64,000 nt of DNA from Arthrobacter bussei (GCF_009377195.2 NZ_VJXX01000001.1:744001-808000); one strand, 5' to 3'. Positions 23,723-33,213 are shown, numbered from the stretch's first letter. A program made the numbers and translations. Notes: generated by a model not told the origin, from the sequence alone.

Positions 23723-26398
23723 TCAGCCTTCCGTTCGTGGGGTGGCGCCGGCCCCGGCGCGCACGGGGATCGCGGAGCCGAGATCGGTCCGGCGTGCCCG
23801 GGCCTCGAGTTCCGCCTCCGTGGCCGGGCGTCTCTGTCCACGTTCCTCGACGAGGACGATCGACTGGTCCGCGGCGTCCGGCGCGTTGACGAAGGACCGG
23901 AAGCGGCGGAGCCGGTCCGGGTCCCTGAGCGTCGCGGCCCACTCGTCCTCGTAGTGCTCCACGTGCCGGGACATGGCCGCCTCCAGGTCCTCGCCGATGC
24001 CGAGGGAATCCTCGACGACGACGCTGCGCACGTGGTCGAGACCGCCGTCGAGGTCGTCCATCCAGCGGGCGGTGCGCTGCATCCGGTCCGCCGTGCGGAT
24101 GTAGTACATGAGGTAGCGGTCGATGTACCGGATCAGGGTCTCCCCGTCGAGGTCCTGGGCGAGGAGCTGTGCGTGGGCGGGCTGGAACCCGCCGTTGCCG
24201 CCCACGTAGAGGTTCCAGCCCTGGTCCGTGGCGATCACGCCGACGTCCTTGCTGCGGGCCTCGGCGCATTCGCGGGCGCACCCCGAGACGCCCATCTTGA
24301 ACTTGTGCGGCGCGCGCAGCCCGCGGTACCGCAGTTCGAGGTCGATCGCCATGGCCACCGAGTCCTGGACGCCGAACCGGCACCAGGTGGACCCGACGCA
24401 GGACTTCACGTTCCGCAGCGCCTTGCCGTAGGCCTGGCCGGACTCGAACCCGGCCTCGACGAGGATCTTCCAGATCTCCGGCAGCTGCTCGAGGCGCGCG
24501 CCGAAGAGGTCGATGCGCAGCGCGCCCGTCAGCTTCACGTACAGGCCGAACTGCTCCGCCACCTGCGCGATCACCGCGAGTTTCTGCGGGGTGATCTCGC
24601 CTCCCGGGATGCGCGGCACCACGGAGTAGGTGCCGTTGCGCTGCATGTTCGCCAGCGCCCGGTCGTTGGTGTCCTGCAGCGTGCCGCGGCCGCCGTCGAG
24701 CACGTACTCGCCACGCTGGGTCGCGAGGATGGACCCGATGGCCGGCTTGCAGATGTCGCAGCCGTGACCGGCTCTCGCCTCGTCGGTGGTGCCGAAACGC
24801 CGGATGATGTCGGTGAAGGAGCTGAGGTCGAGCGCCTGGATGGCCTCGAACAGCTCGGGACGGGACATCCCGAAGTGCTCGCACAGCCCCCGGGAGACCG
24901 TGCGCCCCGCCTTCGTGAGTTCACCGTCGAGGAGCTTCTTGAGCATCGGGACGCAGGAGCCGCACTGCGTCCCGGCCCGCGAGCAGGCCTTGAGTGACGG
25001 CAGGTCGAGAGCGGGCTCCACCGCCGAGCCGTCCTCCGCCGTCCCATGGACCGCCGAGCGGCAGGCCCCTGCCGTCACGTTGTTGCAGGAGCAGAGCACG
25101 ACGTCGTCCGGCAGCTCGGACTGCGGGGCCTCGCTGCCGCTCGCGGAGGAGAGGTACGCGCCGGGTTCGGCGGGGAGTTCACGGCCGAGGAGCGGCCGGA
25201 GCGCCGAGTAGGGGGTGGCGTCGCCGACGAAGATCCCGCCGAGCAGGATCTTCGCGTCGTCGGTGACCACGAGCTTCTGGTAGAGCCCGCGTGCGGGGTC
25301 TGCGTAGACGATCTCGAGGCTGCCCTCGGTGTCGGCGAGCGCATCCCCGAAGCTCGCCACCTCCACGCCGGAGAGTTTGAGCTTGGTCGCCGTGTCGAAG
25401 CCGGCGAAGCTCGAGACCCCGCCGAGGATCCCGTCGGCGCAGACCTCGGCCATGGCGTTCGCCGGCGCCACCAGCCCCATGCTGACGCCACCGTAGCTGG
25501 CCACCTCGCCGATCGCCCAGACGCCCGGCACCGACGTCTCGCAGGACGCGCTGATGATCACGCCACCGCGCGGTGCGGTCGCCAGGCCTGCATCGCGGGC
25601 CAGCTCGTCCCGGGGGCGGATGCCGACGGCGAAGACCACCAGATCCGCGGGGAGCACCGCCCCGTCGCTGAGGCCCACGGCCGTGACCCGGCCGTCGTCG
25701 TCCCTGTCGATCGAGGTCGGAGCGCCGCCGCAGTGGAGGCCGAGCCCCTTGGCGGCGATGAGGCGGCCGAGGGCCTGGCCGCCGCCCTGGTCGAGTTGTG
25801 CGTTCATGAGCCAGCCGGCGCGGTTCACCACCGTGGCGTCGGCGCCGAGGACCTGCAGCCCGCCCGCGGCCTCGAGCCCGAGGAGCCCGCCGCCCACCAC
25901 GACGGCGCGCGGCGGCCGCCCGAGGTCCTCCGCGAGCCGGGCCGTCTCTGTCCGCAGCCACTGCACGTCGTCGAGCGTGCGGTAGACGGCAGCGTGCTCG
26001 CCGTTGGGCAGCGACAAGCGTACGGCGTCGGAGCCGGTGGCGAGGACGGCGTCGTCGTACGCGTAGACCGTCCCGGACGCGCCGATGACACAGCGTGCCG
26101 CCGGGTCGAGCCGCACGGCGCGCTCACCGGTGACGAGGCGGATGGTGGGTTCCCGCCACATGAGGGGTTCACCGAGGGTGAGATCGACGTCGCCCGTGAG
26201 CGCCGAGCTCAGCGCCACGCGATCGTAGGGCGCGTGCTCCTCCTCGGTCAGGACGGTGATGTGCAGGCCGTCCGTGCCGCGCCGCCAGAGCGCCTCGACG
26301 AAGCGGTGGGCCGCCGGGCCGCCGCCGACGACGACGATGCGGCGCTCCGCTCCTCGCGGGGAGTCCCCGGCGGGCCGTGGTGATCGCGTCTCGCTCAT
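23723..26398 (-). CDS. nirB: Assimilatory NAD(P)H nitrite reductase large subunit
   Basis: 891 residues, close to the family size. FAD-binding IVVVGGGPAAHRFVEALWR at the N-terminus; NADH-binding VVVGGGLLGLEAAGGLQVLG (about 150-170); IWAIGE-type motif as VWAIGEVASYGG. A BFD [2Fe-2S] domain has CSCNNVTAGAC and TQCGSCVPMLKKL (about 425-475). The nitrite/sulfite reductase ferredoxin domain ends with the siroheme/[4Fe-4S] motifs KSCVGSTWCRFG and GVSGCARECAEARSKD. It reduces nitrite to ammonia. ATG 26398 follows GGAAGG with 5-nt spacing; 58 upstream codons open in frame are not conserved. First gene of nirB-cobA-nnaR, divergent from nirD. Confidence 0.95.
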   Translation of the reverse strand: MSETRSPRPAGDSPRGAERRIVVVGGGPAAHRFVEALWRRGTDGLHITVLTEEEHAPYDRVALSSALTGDVDLTLGEPLMWREPTIRLVTGERAVRLDPAARCVIGASGTVYAYDDAVLATGSDAVRLSLPNGEHAAVYRTLDDVQWLRTETARLAEDLGRPPRAVVVGGGLLGLEAAGGLQVLGADATVVNRAGWLMNAQLDQGGGQALGRLIAAKGLGLHCGGAPTSIDRDDDGRVTAVGLSDGAVLPADLVVFAVGIRPRDELARDAGLATAPRGGVIISASCETSVPGVWAIGEVASYGGVSMGLVAPANAMAEVCADGILGGVSSFAGFDTATKLKLSGVEVASFGDALADTEGSLEIVYADPARGLYQKLVVTDDAKILLGGIFVGDATPYSALRPLLGRELPAEPGAYLSSASGSEAPQSELPDDVVLCSCNNVTAGACRSAVHGTAEDGSAVEPALDLPSLKACSRAGTQCGSCVPMLKKLLDGELTKAGRTVSRGLCEHFGMSRPELFEAIQALDLSSFTDIIRRFGTTDEARAGHGCDICKPAIGSILATQRGEYVLDGGRGTLQDTNDRALANMQRNGTYSVVPRIPGGEITPQKLAVIAQVAEQFGLYVKLTGALRIDLFGARLEQLPEIWKILVEAGFESGQAYGKALRNVKSCVGSTWCRFGVQDSVAMAIDLELRYRGLRAPHKFKMGVSGCARECAEARSKDVGVIATDQGWNLYVGGNGGFQPAHAQLLAQDLDGETLIRYIDRYLMYYIRTADRMQRTARWMDDLDGGLDHVRSVVVEDSLGIGEDLEAAMSRHVEHYEDEWAATLRDPDRLRRFRSFVNAPDAADQSIVLVEERGQRRPATEAELEARARRTDLGSAIPVRAGAGATPRTEG

Positions 26399-26468
26399 GG
26401 GTGCCTTCCGTCCGGACCTGGTGTCCCGTTCCTTGGCTCCCACAGTACGAACGGGCAATTTCTCCCGT

Positions 26469-26495
26469 GTGTCACCGATGTGTCGCAACGTTAAC
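26469..26495. promoter_or_regulatory. Candidate GlnR-type direct repeat in the nirB/nirD intergenic region
   Basis: GTGTC (26469), GTGTC (26480) and TTAAC (26491) repeat every 11 bp; on the minus strand this reads GTTAA-n6-GACAC-n6-GACAC, close to the actinobacterial GlnR half-site GTnAC-n6-GAAAC. It is about 70-100 bp upstream of nirB and 143 bp upstream of nirD, so could serve both. NnaR could bind next to it. Confidence 0.4.
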
Positions 26496-26637
26496 TTCCG
26501 GCTCACGCGGTAGCCCGGCCGCGGTGAGCCCGAAGTTACCCGCGTGCAACAGCGGCGGGACGAGCCCGACACGCGGGGTGCCTAGCGTGGGAGGCAGCCC
26601 GACCTCTGCCCGACCTCTGCCCGACAGGAGAACCGAC

Positions 26638-27009
26638 ATGACCGAACTCGTCCTGCAGCGTCCCGTGAACGCGGGAACCACGGAGCCCATCTGGCGTCCG
26701 GTGTGCCGCCTCGACGACCTCGAGGAGTGCTGGGGCGAGGCCGCCCTGGTGGACGGCGAACAGATTGCCCTGTTCCGGCTGCCCGGCGACAAGCTGCACG
26801 CCGTCGGCAACATCGACCCCCGGACCCGCGCGGCCGTGATGGCCCGGGGAATCGTCGGGTCCCGAGGCGCAGCACCCACCATCGCCTCGCCGCTGCACAA
26901 GGAGGTGTACGACCTCGCGACCGGCGCCTGCCTCTCGGGCGGCGAGGGCCTCCCGACCTATCCCGTCCGGAGCGTCGACGGCGTCGTCGAGGTCGGCCAG
27001 GCCACGTGA
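26638..27009 (+). CDS. nirD: Nitrite reductase small subunit (Rieske-like)
   Basis: 123 residues with the NirD fold, a Rieske-type beta barrel: WRPVCRLDDLEECWGEAALV, QIALFRLPGDKLHAVGNIDP, AARGIVGSRG and SPLHKEVYDLATGACLSG. The Rieske His/Cys iron ligands are not conserved, as is usual in bacterial NirD. It pairs with NirB for nitrite reduction. ATG 26638 has AGGAG at 26626-26630. The leader contains CCCGACCTCTG twice in tandem (about 26598-26620). It is divergent from nirB with a 239-bp shared promoter region. Confidence 0.9.
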   Translation: MTELVLQRPVNAGTTEPIWRPVCRLDDLEECWGEAALVDGEQIALFRLPGDKLHAVGNIDPRTRAAVMARGIVGSRGAAPTIASPLHKEVYDLATGACLSGGEGLPTYPVRSVDGVVEVGQAT

Positions 27010-27028
27010 TGCCGGGCCGGATGCTTGA

Positions 27029-27829
27029 ATGTCACCCATGATCCTCGACGCCGCAGGTCCGCCGGTCCTCATCGCCTGCTCGCACGGGACGGACAATGTG
27101 CAGGGGCGCCGCGAGATCGATGCCGTCCGCGCGGGCATCTCCGCCCTCCGACCGGACCTCGACGTCGTCGAGGCCTACGTGGACGTGCAGGAGCCCGACC
27201 TCGTGGACGTCATCGCCGCGCTCCCCGAGGGGCGGTCCGCCGTCATCGTCCCCCTGCTCCTCTCGGTCGGCTACCACGTGAAGGTGGACATCGCGCGGGC
27301 GGCCGCCGGCAGGCCGGGAACGGTCGCCGCCCTGCCGCTGGGCCCGGATCCTCGCCTGGCCCGGGTCCTGCAGGAGCGGCGCGCCGACGCGGGGGTGCCC
27401 GACGATGCCGCCGTGGTCCTCGCTGCCGCCGGATCCTCGGATGCCTGCGCGGCTGAGGACGTGGGCGAGGTGCTCGCGGTCCTCGCCGGCCTCCGGACCG
27501 GGCCGGTGAACGCCGGTTTCGGGTCGAAGGCCTCGCCGTCCGTCCCGGCGGCGGTCGCCGCGTTCCGCTCGGCCGGGTGGGAGCGCGTGGCGCTCGCCTC
27601 CTACCTCCTGGCTCCCGGATACTTCCACGACCAGCTGGCCCGGGCACAGGCCGACGTCGTCACCGCTCCCCTGCTGCCCAGTCCCCTCGTCGCCGAGCTC
27701 GCGGTGGCGCGGTACGACGACGCCGTCGCGCACCTCCCCGGTCCGGTCCGCGCGACGACGCCCTGTCCGCGTCCCTGCCGCGCGCTGGTCTCGACCTGCG
27801 TGCGCAGCGAGGCGCTGCAGACCGTCTGA
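27029..27829 (+). CDS. CbiX-like sirohydrochlorin ferrochelatase
   Basis: 266 residues, two tandem CbiX-like halves. The first has the metal-binding CSHGTDNVQGRREID (His at the catalytic position), VPLLLSVGYHVKVDI; the second has LAAAGSSDACAAEDV and ASYLLAPGYFHDQL with another candidate metal-site His. It inserts iron into sirohydrochlorin to make siroheme. The start is 20 bp after nirD, so it is in the same operon and completes the siroheme supply for NirB with the SUMT of the opposite operon. ATG 27038 is an alternative start. Metal specificity (Fe or Co) cannot be proved from sequence; context favours Fe. Confidence 0.85.
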   Translation: MSPMILDAAGPPVLIACSHGTDNVQGRREIDAVRAGISALRPDLDVVEAYVDVQEPDLVDVIAALPEGRSAVIVPLLLSVGYHVKVDIARAAAGRPGTVAALPLGPDPRLARVLQERRADAGVPDDAAVVLAAAGSSDACAAEDVGEVLAVLAGLRTGPVNAGFGSKASPSVPAAVAAFRSAGWERVALASYLLAPGYFHDQLARAQADVVTAPLLPSPLVAELAVARYDDAVAHLPGPVRATTPCPRPCRALVSTCVRSEALQTV

Positions 27830-27948
27830 CACCGCGGAGCCGTCCGAAGCTCCTCCGGGCACGGGTGCGTCCGAGGAATCACCACCGGCATCAGCCACGC
27901 CACCCCGCCCTCCTTCCCGCACCGGCCCCCACCTGACACAGTGTTGGG

Positions 27949-29157
27949 ATGAACCTCGACATCGCCGCGTTCCGTGCGCACTTCCCCGCCCTGCTCACCG
28001 ACATCGCCTTCTTCGACGGGCCGGGCGGAACGCAGGCCCCCGCCGCCGTGGGAGCGGCGATGGCCGGGGCCATCACCGGGCCGCTGTCCAACCGCGGCTC
28101 CGGGGTGCTCTCGGAGACCAACGCCGACGCAGCGGTCGGCGGATTCCGGCAGGCGATGGCCGACCTGCTCGGCGCCCATCCCCGCGGCGTCGTGTACGGG
28201 CGGAGCGCCACGCAGCTCGCCTACGACTTCTCCCGCCACCTCGCCAAGTCCTGGGGGCCGGGTGACGAGGTCGTCGTGTCGCGCCTGGACCATGACTCGA
28301 ACATCCGCCCATGGCTGCAGGCCGCCGAGGCTGTCGGCGCCACCGTGCGGTGGATCGAGTTCGATCCGGGGACCACGGAGATCGACGAAGCATCCGTCGC
28401 AGCCACGATCACCGAGCGCACCAGACTCGTGGCGGTCACCGCCGCGTCGAACCTCCTTGGCACCAAACCGCCGTTGCGCCGCATCGCGGATGCCGCGCAC
28501 GCGGTCGGCGCACTGGTCTATGTCGACGGCGTGCACTACACCGCTCATGCCCCGGTCGACGTGCAGGAGCTGGGAGCCGACTTCTTCGCCTGTTCGCCCT
28601 ACAAGTTCCTCGGGCCCCACTGCGGTGTCCTGGTGGCCGACCCGGAGCTGCTGGAGTCGCTGCAGCCGGACAAGCTGCTGCCCTCCACGAACGAGGTGCC
28701 CGAGCGGTTCGAGTTCGGCACCCTCCCGTACGAGATCATGGCCGGGGTCACGGCCACCGTCGATTTCCTCGCCGCGATCGCGCCGGGCACGGCGACCGGG
28801 CGTCGTGCGCGCCTCCTCGCCTCCGCCCAGGTGCTCGACCAGCACGAACTCACGCTGCGACACCGCCTGGAGGCAGGGCTGGCCGATCTCGGCGACCCCG
28901 TCACGCTGCACAGCCGAGCCCGGGAACGGACGCCGACGCTGCTGGTGACCTTCCCGGGCCGGTCCTCCGCGGACGCCTACCGGTACCTTGCGGATCAGGA
29001 CATCCTCGCGCCGGCAGGGTCCTTCTACGCCTACGAGGCCTTCCGCCGGCTGGATCTCGAGGACAGCGCCGCACTGCGCATCGGCGTGGCGCCCTACAAC
29101 GACGACGACGACGTGGACCGCCTCCTGGCCGCGCTCGGCGGCTTCGTCGCCCGGTAG
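27949..29157 (+). CDS. Class-V aminotransferase, cysteine-desulfurase-like (VC1184-type)
   Basis: 402 residues, PLP-dependent fold type I. The PLP lysine lies in FACSPYKFLGPHCGVL; upstream are VVYGRSATQLAYDFSRHLAK, VVSRLDHDSNIRPWLQAA and VYVDGVHYTAHAPVDVQELG (PLP-binding Asp and His). The catalytic cysteine loop of SufS/IscS is replaced by GSFYAYEAFRRL, so classical cysteine desulfurase activity is doubtful. The start is ATG 27949. The gene follows the ferrochelatase after 119 bp and may be independent. Substrate unknown. Confidence 0.8.
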   Translation: MNLDIAAFRAHFPALLTDIAFFDGPGGTQAPAAVGAAMAGAITGPLSNRGSGVLSETNADAAVGGFRQAMADLLGAHPRGVVYGRSATQLAYDFSRHLAKSWGPGDEVVVSRLDHDSNIRPWLQAAEAVGATVRWIEFDPGTTEIDEASVAATITERTRLVAVTAASNLLGTKPPLRRIADAAHAVGALVYVDGVHYTAHAPVDVQELGADFFACSPYKFLGPHCGVLVADPELLESLQPDKLLPSTNEVPERFEFGTLPYEIMAGVTATVDFLAAIAPGTATGRRARLLASAQVLDQHELTLRHRLEAGLADLGDPVTLHSRARERTPTLLVTFPGRSSADAYRYLADQDILAPAGSFYAYEAFRRLDLEDSAALRIGVAPYNDDDDVDRLLAALGGFVAR

Positions 29158-29220
29158 CCAAAGTCCCGAGGCGGCTCGGGCCATCGTCCATTCCCGTGAC
29201 CATCGAAGGATCCGACCATC

Positions 29221-29895
29221 GTGAAGCGTTCCCTCCCCCTTACAGCCCTGTGCCTGACCGCCCTGATCACCCTGTCCGCCTGCGGTTCCTCCTCCGGCGG
29301 AGACATGGAGGGGATGGACATGGGGCAGGAGAGTTCCCCCGCTGCCGCCCCTACCGCCCGGTCCGGCACCGCAGCTTCGTCGGGTGCGTCTGACGGGCCC
29401 TCGGCCGAGCACAACGGCGCGGACGTGATGTTCGCGCAGATGATGATCCCGCATCACCTGCAGGCGGTGGAGATGAGCGGGATGATCCTCGCGAAGGACG
29501 GCATCGACCCGCAGGTCACCGGGCTCGCGACCACGATCAGGAACGCCCAGGGCCCCGAGGCCGAGACGATGACCGGGTGGCTCGACGCATGGGGCGAGCC
29601 GCTGGATCCCGAGGACGGCATGGAAGGCCACGACGTGGGTGACATGGGTGGCTCGGCGACCATGAACGGCATGATGAGCGAGGACCGGATGGCCGAGCTC
29701 GCTTCTGCTGAAGGTCCTGACGCGTCGTGCCTCTTCCTCGAGTCCATGACGGCCCATCACGAGGGCGCGATCGGGATGGCGCAGAACCAGATCGACGACG
29801 GCCGGAACCCCGAGGCTCTCGAACTCACCGCAACCATCGTCAAGACCCAGCAGGCCGAGATCGACGAGATGGAGCAGCTCCTAGCCGCCCGGTAG
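29221..29895 (+). CDS. DUF305 lipoprotein, Met/His-rich
   Basis: 224 residues. The signal peptide ends with the lipobox LSAC (Cys21), so it should be lipid-anchored on the outer face of the membrane. DUF305 motifs follow: DVMFAQMMIPHHLQAVEMSG and FLESMTAHHEGAIGMAQNQI, each with paired histidines. Met-rich stretches MEGMDMG, HDVGDMGG and MNGMMSEDRM suggest metal (copper) binding, as in other DUF305 proteins; this is inferred. GTG 29221 start. A strong hairpin follows the stop codon. Confidence 0.82.
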   Translation: MKRSLPLTALCLTALITLSACGSSSGGDMEGMDMGQESSPAAAPTARSGTAASSGASDGPSAEHNGADVMFAQMMIPHHLQAVEMSGMILAKDGIDPQVTGLATTIRNAQGPEAETMTGWLDAWGEPLDPEDGMEGHDVGDMGGSATMNGMMSEDRMAELASAEGPDASCLFLESMTAHHEGAIGMAQNQIDDGRNPEALELTATIVKTQQAEIDEMEQLLAAR

Positions 29896-29901
29896 TCCCC
29901 T

Positions 29902-29937
29902 GGCCGGCGCCCGCCGATACGCCGACCGGCGCCGGCC
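29902..29937 (+). terminator. Hairpin after DUF305 gene
   Basis: Perfect 10-bp stem GGCCGGCGCC / GGCGCCGGCC (29902-29911 with 29928-29937), 6 bp after the stop codon. No T-run. Confidence 0.6.
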
Positions 29938-30021
29938 GGGGAGCATCAGGTCAGTCCGTCCCGGGCGGCAGCCGTGCTTTCGACCCTCTGTGCCTGCGGG
30001 CGCACGGGTGGCGTGCCGCTG

Positions 30022-31380
30022 CTACGCAACGGGTTCGAGGGACAGGCGCTCCTGTACGGTCGCGGCGAGATCCTCGGCGATGCGCTGCGCGGTGTCCGTG
30101 TCCGCGGCCTCGACCATGACGCGCACCACCGGCTCCGTGCCGGAGGGGCGCAGCAGGACCCGTCCCGTCTCCCCCAGCACCGCTTCGGCCTCGCGCACCG
30201 CGTCCTGGACGCCCTCGTCGGAGGTGGCCGCCGTTCGGTCCACGCCCTTGACGTTGATGAGCACCTGCGGGAGCTTGGTCATGACGGCGGCGAGTTCCTT
30301 GAGCGTCTTGCCCGTGCCGGCCATCCGCGCCGCGAGCTGCAGACCTGTGAGGACACCGTCGCCCGTCGTCGCGTACTCGGCGAAGATCACGTGGCCGGAC
30401 TGTTCGCCGCCGAGGCTGTAGTCGCCGTCGCGCATCCCCTCGAGGACGTAGCGGTCCCCGACCCCGGTCTCCTTGAGGGTGATGCCGGCCTCGCGGAGCG
30501 CGATCTTGAGGCCGAGATTGCTCATGACCGTGGCCACGAGGGTGTCGTCGCGGAGCTTCCCGGCGTCCCGCATGGCCAGCGCCATGACGGCCATGATCTC
30601 GTCGCCGTCAACGATGCTGCCCTCGTGGTCGACGGCGAGGCACCGGTCGGCGTCGCCGTCGTGGGCGATCCCGAGGTCGGCACCGTGCTCCAGGACGGCG
30701 GCCTGCAGCTTCTCGAGGTGGGTGGAGCCGTAGCCGTCGTTGATGTTGACGCCGTCGGGATCCGCGCCGATGACCACGATCTCGGCGCCCGCGTTCCGGA
30801 ACACCTCGGGCGAGCAGCCGCTCGCAGCACCGTGTGCACAGTCGAGCACCACGGTCAGTCCGTCGAGGCGGTGCGGGAGGGTCTGGAGGAGGTGTACCAC
30901 GTAGCGGTCCTCGGCATCGGCGAACCGCTGGATGCGTCCCACGTCGCCGGCGACGGGGCGGCGGGTCTCGTTGGCCATCTCCGCCTCGATGGCGTCCTCG
31001 AGCGCGTCGCTGAGCTTCTTGCCGCCGCGGGCCAGGAACTTGATGCCGTTGTCCGGGGCAGGGTTGTGCGAGGCGGAGATCATGACGCCGAAGTCGGCGT
31101 CCAGGTCCGCGACGAGGAACGCGGCGGCCGGCGTCGGAAGCACTCCGGCGTCGTACACGTCGACACCGGAACTCGCGAGACCGGCTTCGACGGCGGCCGC
31201 GATGAACTCACCGCTGATGCGGGGGTCCCGGGCGATCACAGCGGTGGGCCGGCGACCGCCGTCGACCGCGTTGTGGCCGAGGACGACGGCGGCGGCCTGC
31301 GCCAGCTGCAGGGACAGTTCGGCGGTGATCAGGCCATTGGCCAGACCTCGCACGCCATCGGTGCCGAATAACTTGCTCAT
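30022..31380 (-). CDS. glmM: Phosphoglucosamine mutase
   Basis: 452 residues, usual length. The active-site phosphoserine is Ser104 in [13 protein letters not shown]; the metal loop is AHDGDADRC (about 238-246); the sugar-binding motif is GGEQSGH (about 325-331); and the phosphate-binding motif is [12 protein letters not shown] near the C-terminus. It converts GlcN-6-P to GlcN-1-P for peptidoglycan precursor synthesis. It lies 112 bp after rpsI in the same direction, the usual actinobacterial order rplM-rpsI-glmM; a hairpin between them may give it separate expression. Confidence 0.97.
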   Translation of the reverse strand: MSKLFGTDGVRGLANGLITAELSLQLAQAAAVVLGHNAVDGGRRPTAVIARDPRISGEFIAAAVEAGLASSGVDVYDAGVLPTPAAAFLVADLDADFGVMISASHNPAPDNGIKFLARGGKKLSDALEDAIEAEMANETRRPVAGDVGRIQRFADAEDRYVVHLLQTLPHRLDGLTVVLDCAHGAASGCSPEVFRNAGAEIVVIGADPDGVNINDGYGSTHLEKLQAAVLEHGADLGIAHDGDADRCLAVDHEGSIVDGDEIMAVMALAMRDAGKLRDDTLVATVMSNLGLKIALREAGITLKETGVGDRYVLEGMRDGDYSLGGEQSGHVIFAEYATTGDGVLTGLQLAARMAGTGKTLKELAAVMTKLPQVLINVKGVDRTAATSDEGVQDAVREAEAVLGETGRVLLRPSGTEPVVRVMVEAADTDTAQRIAEDLAATVQERLSLEPVA

Positions 31381-31442
31381 CGTTGATCATCCTAGGTGAG
31401 GAACTCGAGACCGCTCAGGTGGGCCTCCATCAGGTTAAAGCA

Positions 31443-31475
31443 CGATGCCCGTCCGGAAGGCCCGGACGGGCATCG
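31443..31475 (-). terminator. Hairpin between rpsI and glmM
   Basis: CGATGCCCGTCCGG (31443-31456) pairs perfectly with CCGGACGGGCATCG (31462-31475) around a 5-base loop, 17 bp beyond the rpsI stop. On the minus strand it is followed by TGCTTTAA. Confidence 0.7.
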
Positions 31476-31491
31476 AAACGCGGTGAAAGGA

Positions 31492-31989
31492 TCAGCGCTT
31501 GGAGTACTGGGGCGCCTTGCGGGCCTTCTTGAGACCGGCCTTCTTGCGCTCGATGACGCGGGCGTCACGAGTCAGGAAGCCTGCCTTCTTCAAGGCGGGG
31601 CGGTTGTTCTCGCGGTCGATCTCGTTCAGCGTGCGAGCGACACCGAGACGCAGTGCACCGGCCTGGCCCGAGGGGCCACCACCGTGGATGCGGGCGATGA
31701 CGTCGTACGCGCCGTCGAGCTCGAGGAGCTTGAAGGGGTCGTTGACTTCCTGCTGGTGCAGCTTGTTCGGGAAGTAGTCGGCAAGCTCGCGCCCGTTGAC
31801 GATCCACTTGCCGGTGCCGGGGACGAGCCGCACGCGGGCGACAGCTTCCTTGCGGCGTCCGACGGCTCCGCCGCCGACGGTCAGGGCGGGGCGCTCCTTG
31901 ACGGCGGTCTCGCTGCCTTCGGTGGACTCTGAGGTGTAGCTCGTGAGCTCCTCAGTCGGTTCGTTCAGCTCTTCAGTGTTCTGAGCCAC
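31492..31989 (-). CDS. rpsI: 30S ribosomal protein S9
   Basis: 165 residues. The core is clear: [20 protein letters not shown] near the start of the conserved part, [16 protein letters not shown], and the C-terminal tail [12 protein letters not shown] that reaches the P-site tRNA. About 38 N-terminal residues (acidic, Glu/Thr/Ser-rich) extend beyond the E. coli protein, as in other Micrococcaceae. The start is GTG 31989, with AAGGAG four bases upstream. Cotranscribed with rplM, 40 bp gap. Confidence 0.97.
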   Translation of the reverse strand: MAQNTEELNEPTEELTSYTSESTEGSETAVKERPALTVGGGAVGRRKEAVARVRLVPGTGKWIVNGRELADYFPNKLHQQEVNDPFKLLELDGAYDVIARIHGGGPSGQAGALRLGVARTLNEIDRENNRPALKKAGFLTRDARVIERKKAGLKKARKAPQYSKR

Positions 31990-32029
31990 GGTTCTCCTTG
32001 AAGTGATTTCTTAGTGTTGGTGGCCAGGA

Positions 32030-32473
32030 CTACTGGGCGACCTGGGTGATTTCGTACGTGGTGGGCTGCTGTGCAGCGTGGGGGTGCTCCGCGCCGCGGT
32101 AGACCTTCAGCTTGCCGATCTGCTGGGCGGCGAGTGAGTTCTTGGGGAGCATGCCGCGGATGGCCTTCTCGACCGCGCGCTCCGGGTTCTTGTCCAGGAG
32201 CTCGACGTAGCTGGTCGACTTCAGGCCGCCCGGGTAGCCCGAGTGGCGGTAGGCGCGCTTCTGCTCGAGCTTGGAGCCGGTGAGGGCCACCTTCTCGGCG
32301 TTGATGATGATGACGAAGTCGCCCATGTCCATGTGGGGGGCGAACGTCGCCTTGTGCTTTCCGCGCAGCAGGATGGCTGTCTGGCTGGCGAGGCGGCCGA
32401 GCACAACGTCGGTTGCATCGATTACGTGCCACTGGCGGGAGATATCGCCTGGCTTCGGGGTGTACGTACGCAC
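32030..32473 (-). CDS. rplM: 50S ribosomal protein L13
   Basis: 147 residues. Typical motifs are [50 protein letters not shown] and [20 protein letters not shown]. The GTG start at 32473 gives the family's standard length and the start [10 protein letters not shown]; an upstream in-frame ATG at 32515 is possible but adds 14 unconserved residues. First gene of rplM-rpsI. Its upstream region (to 32976) is shared with the divergent flp gene. Confidence 0.96.
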   Translation of the reverse strand: MRTYTPKPGDISRQWHVIDATDVVLGRLASQTAILLRGKHKATFAPHMDMGDFVIIINAEKVALTGSKLEQKRAYRHSGYPGGLKSTSYVELLDKNPERAVEKAIRGMLPKNSLAAQQIGKLKVYRGAEHPHAAQQPTTYEITQVAQ

Positions 32474-32976
32474 GGTTATGGCCTTCGTTTCTATTTCGGT
32501 GTCGCCCACATCCACGGAGTGCTCCGTGCCCGAGGGCTCAGCTTATTCATGCGCTACCGGAACTTCAGGTGAGGGCTGAAATACGACCAGTCATCCCGTA
32601 CAGCTCGGCTCCGCCCCCGGGCCAGGTGGTTCTGCAACTGAACCGCTCCGGAGGGCGCAGACGTATCGAGCAGGGATACGCACAACGACTACCAAGATTA
32701 GCGCGCCCTGCTCCCATAGGCAAAACAGCGGGTGCGCCGGCCCTCGGTGCCGGCCTGGGAAGCGGGAGGCGATGGGCCGGGCTGCCGCGCCGGGCTCCCT
32801 CGAGGCGGACGACGACGTTTGGGCAGCGCGAGCGCAGGTTCTGCTCAGGAGCAGTGCAGCTTTGCGAGCGTTCACTCAGGATCAGGGCAGATCCGGTTTC
32901 TCCCGGCGTCACGTTGCTACTTTTCTGGCAGTGCTGGCGCTGGGCCAGCCGCACCGTCCCCCTCAGGAGTCCCACC
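32474..32976. other. 503-bp divergent intergenic region (rplM / flp)
   Basis: No convincing ORF. It must hold the rplM promoter and the promoter of the Tad cluster. The part before flp, GTCACGTTGCTACTTTT (about 32908), contains a possible -10 (TACTTT) but not a clear -35. Several GC-rich inverted repeats are present (for instance GCCGGCC near 32740). I cannot name an operator. Confidence 0.4.
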
Positions 32977-33213
32977 ATGTTCGATCACGTCGCCGCATCC
33001 TTCGCCACCTTCGTCGCAGCAGCCCGTCACCGTCTCAGCAGCGAGCAGACGGGCGCCACGGCCGTCGAGTACGCCCTGATGGTCGGGCTCATCGCTGTCG
33101 TCCTCATCGCTGGTGTCACCCTCTTCGGCGGCCAGCTCAACACCTTCTTCAACGGACTGGGCACGAAGCTGAACATCGTCCCCGCGGCGCCTGCTGCGCC
33201 GGCCGCAGGCTAG
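32977..33213 (+). CDS. flp: Flp-type pilin
   Basis: 78 residues. A basic leader is followed by the Flp/Fap motif SSEQTGATAVEYALMVGLIA, with the prepilin glycine before ATAVEY and a glutamate at position +5 of the mature protein, then a hydrophobic helix IAVVLIAGVTLFGGQ. The C-terminus is Pro/Ala-rich. AGGAG lies 8 bases before ATG 32977. It is the major pilus subunit of the Tad secretion system; the peptidase encoded at 43070 would process it. Confidence 0.92.
   Translation: MFDHVAASFATFVAAARHRLSSEQTGATAVEYALMVGLIAVVLIAGVTLFGGQLNTFFNGLGTKLNIVPAAPAAPAAG

Noticed and set aside
27601-29760. 719-codon minus-strand frame opposite the ferrochelatase, aminotransferase and DUF305 genes
   Set aside because: Same shadow effect; three recognised genes lie on the other strand.
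29974-31371. 465-codon plus-strand frame opposite glmM
   Set aside because: glmM is unmistakable; the plus-strand frame has no family features.
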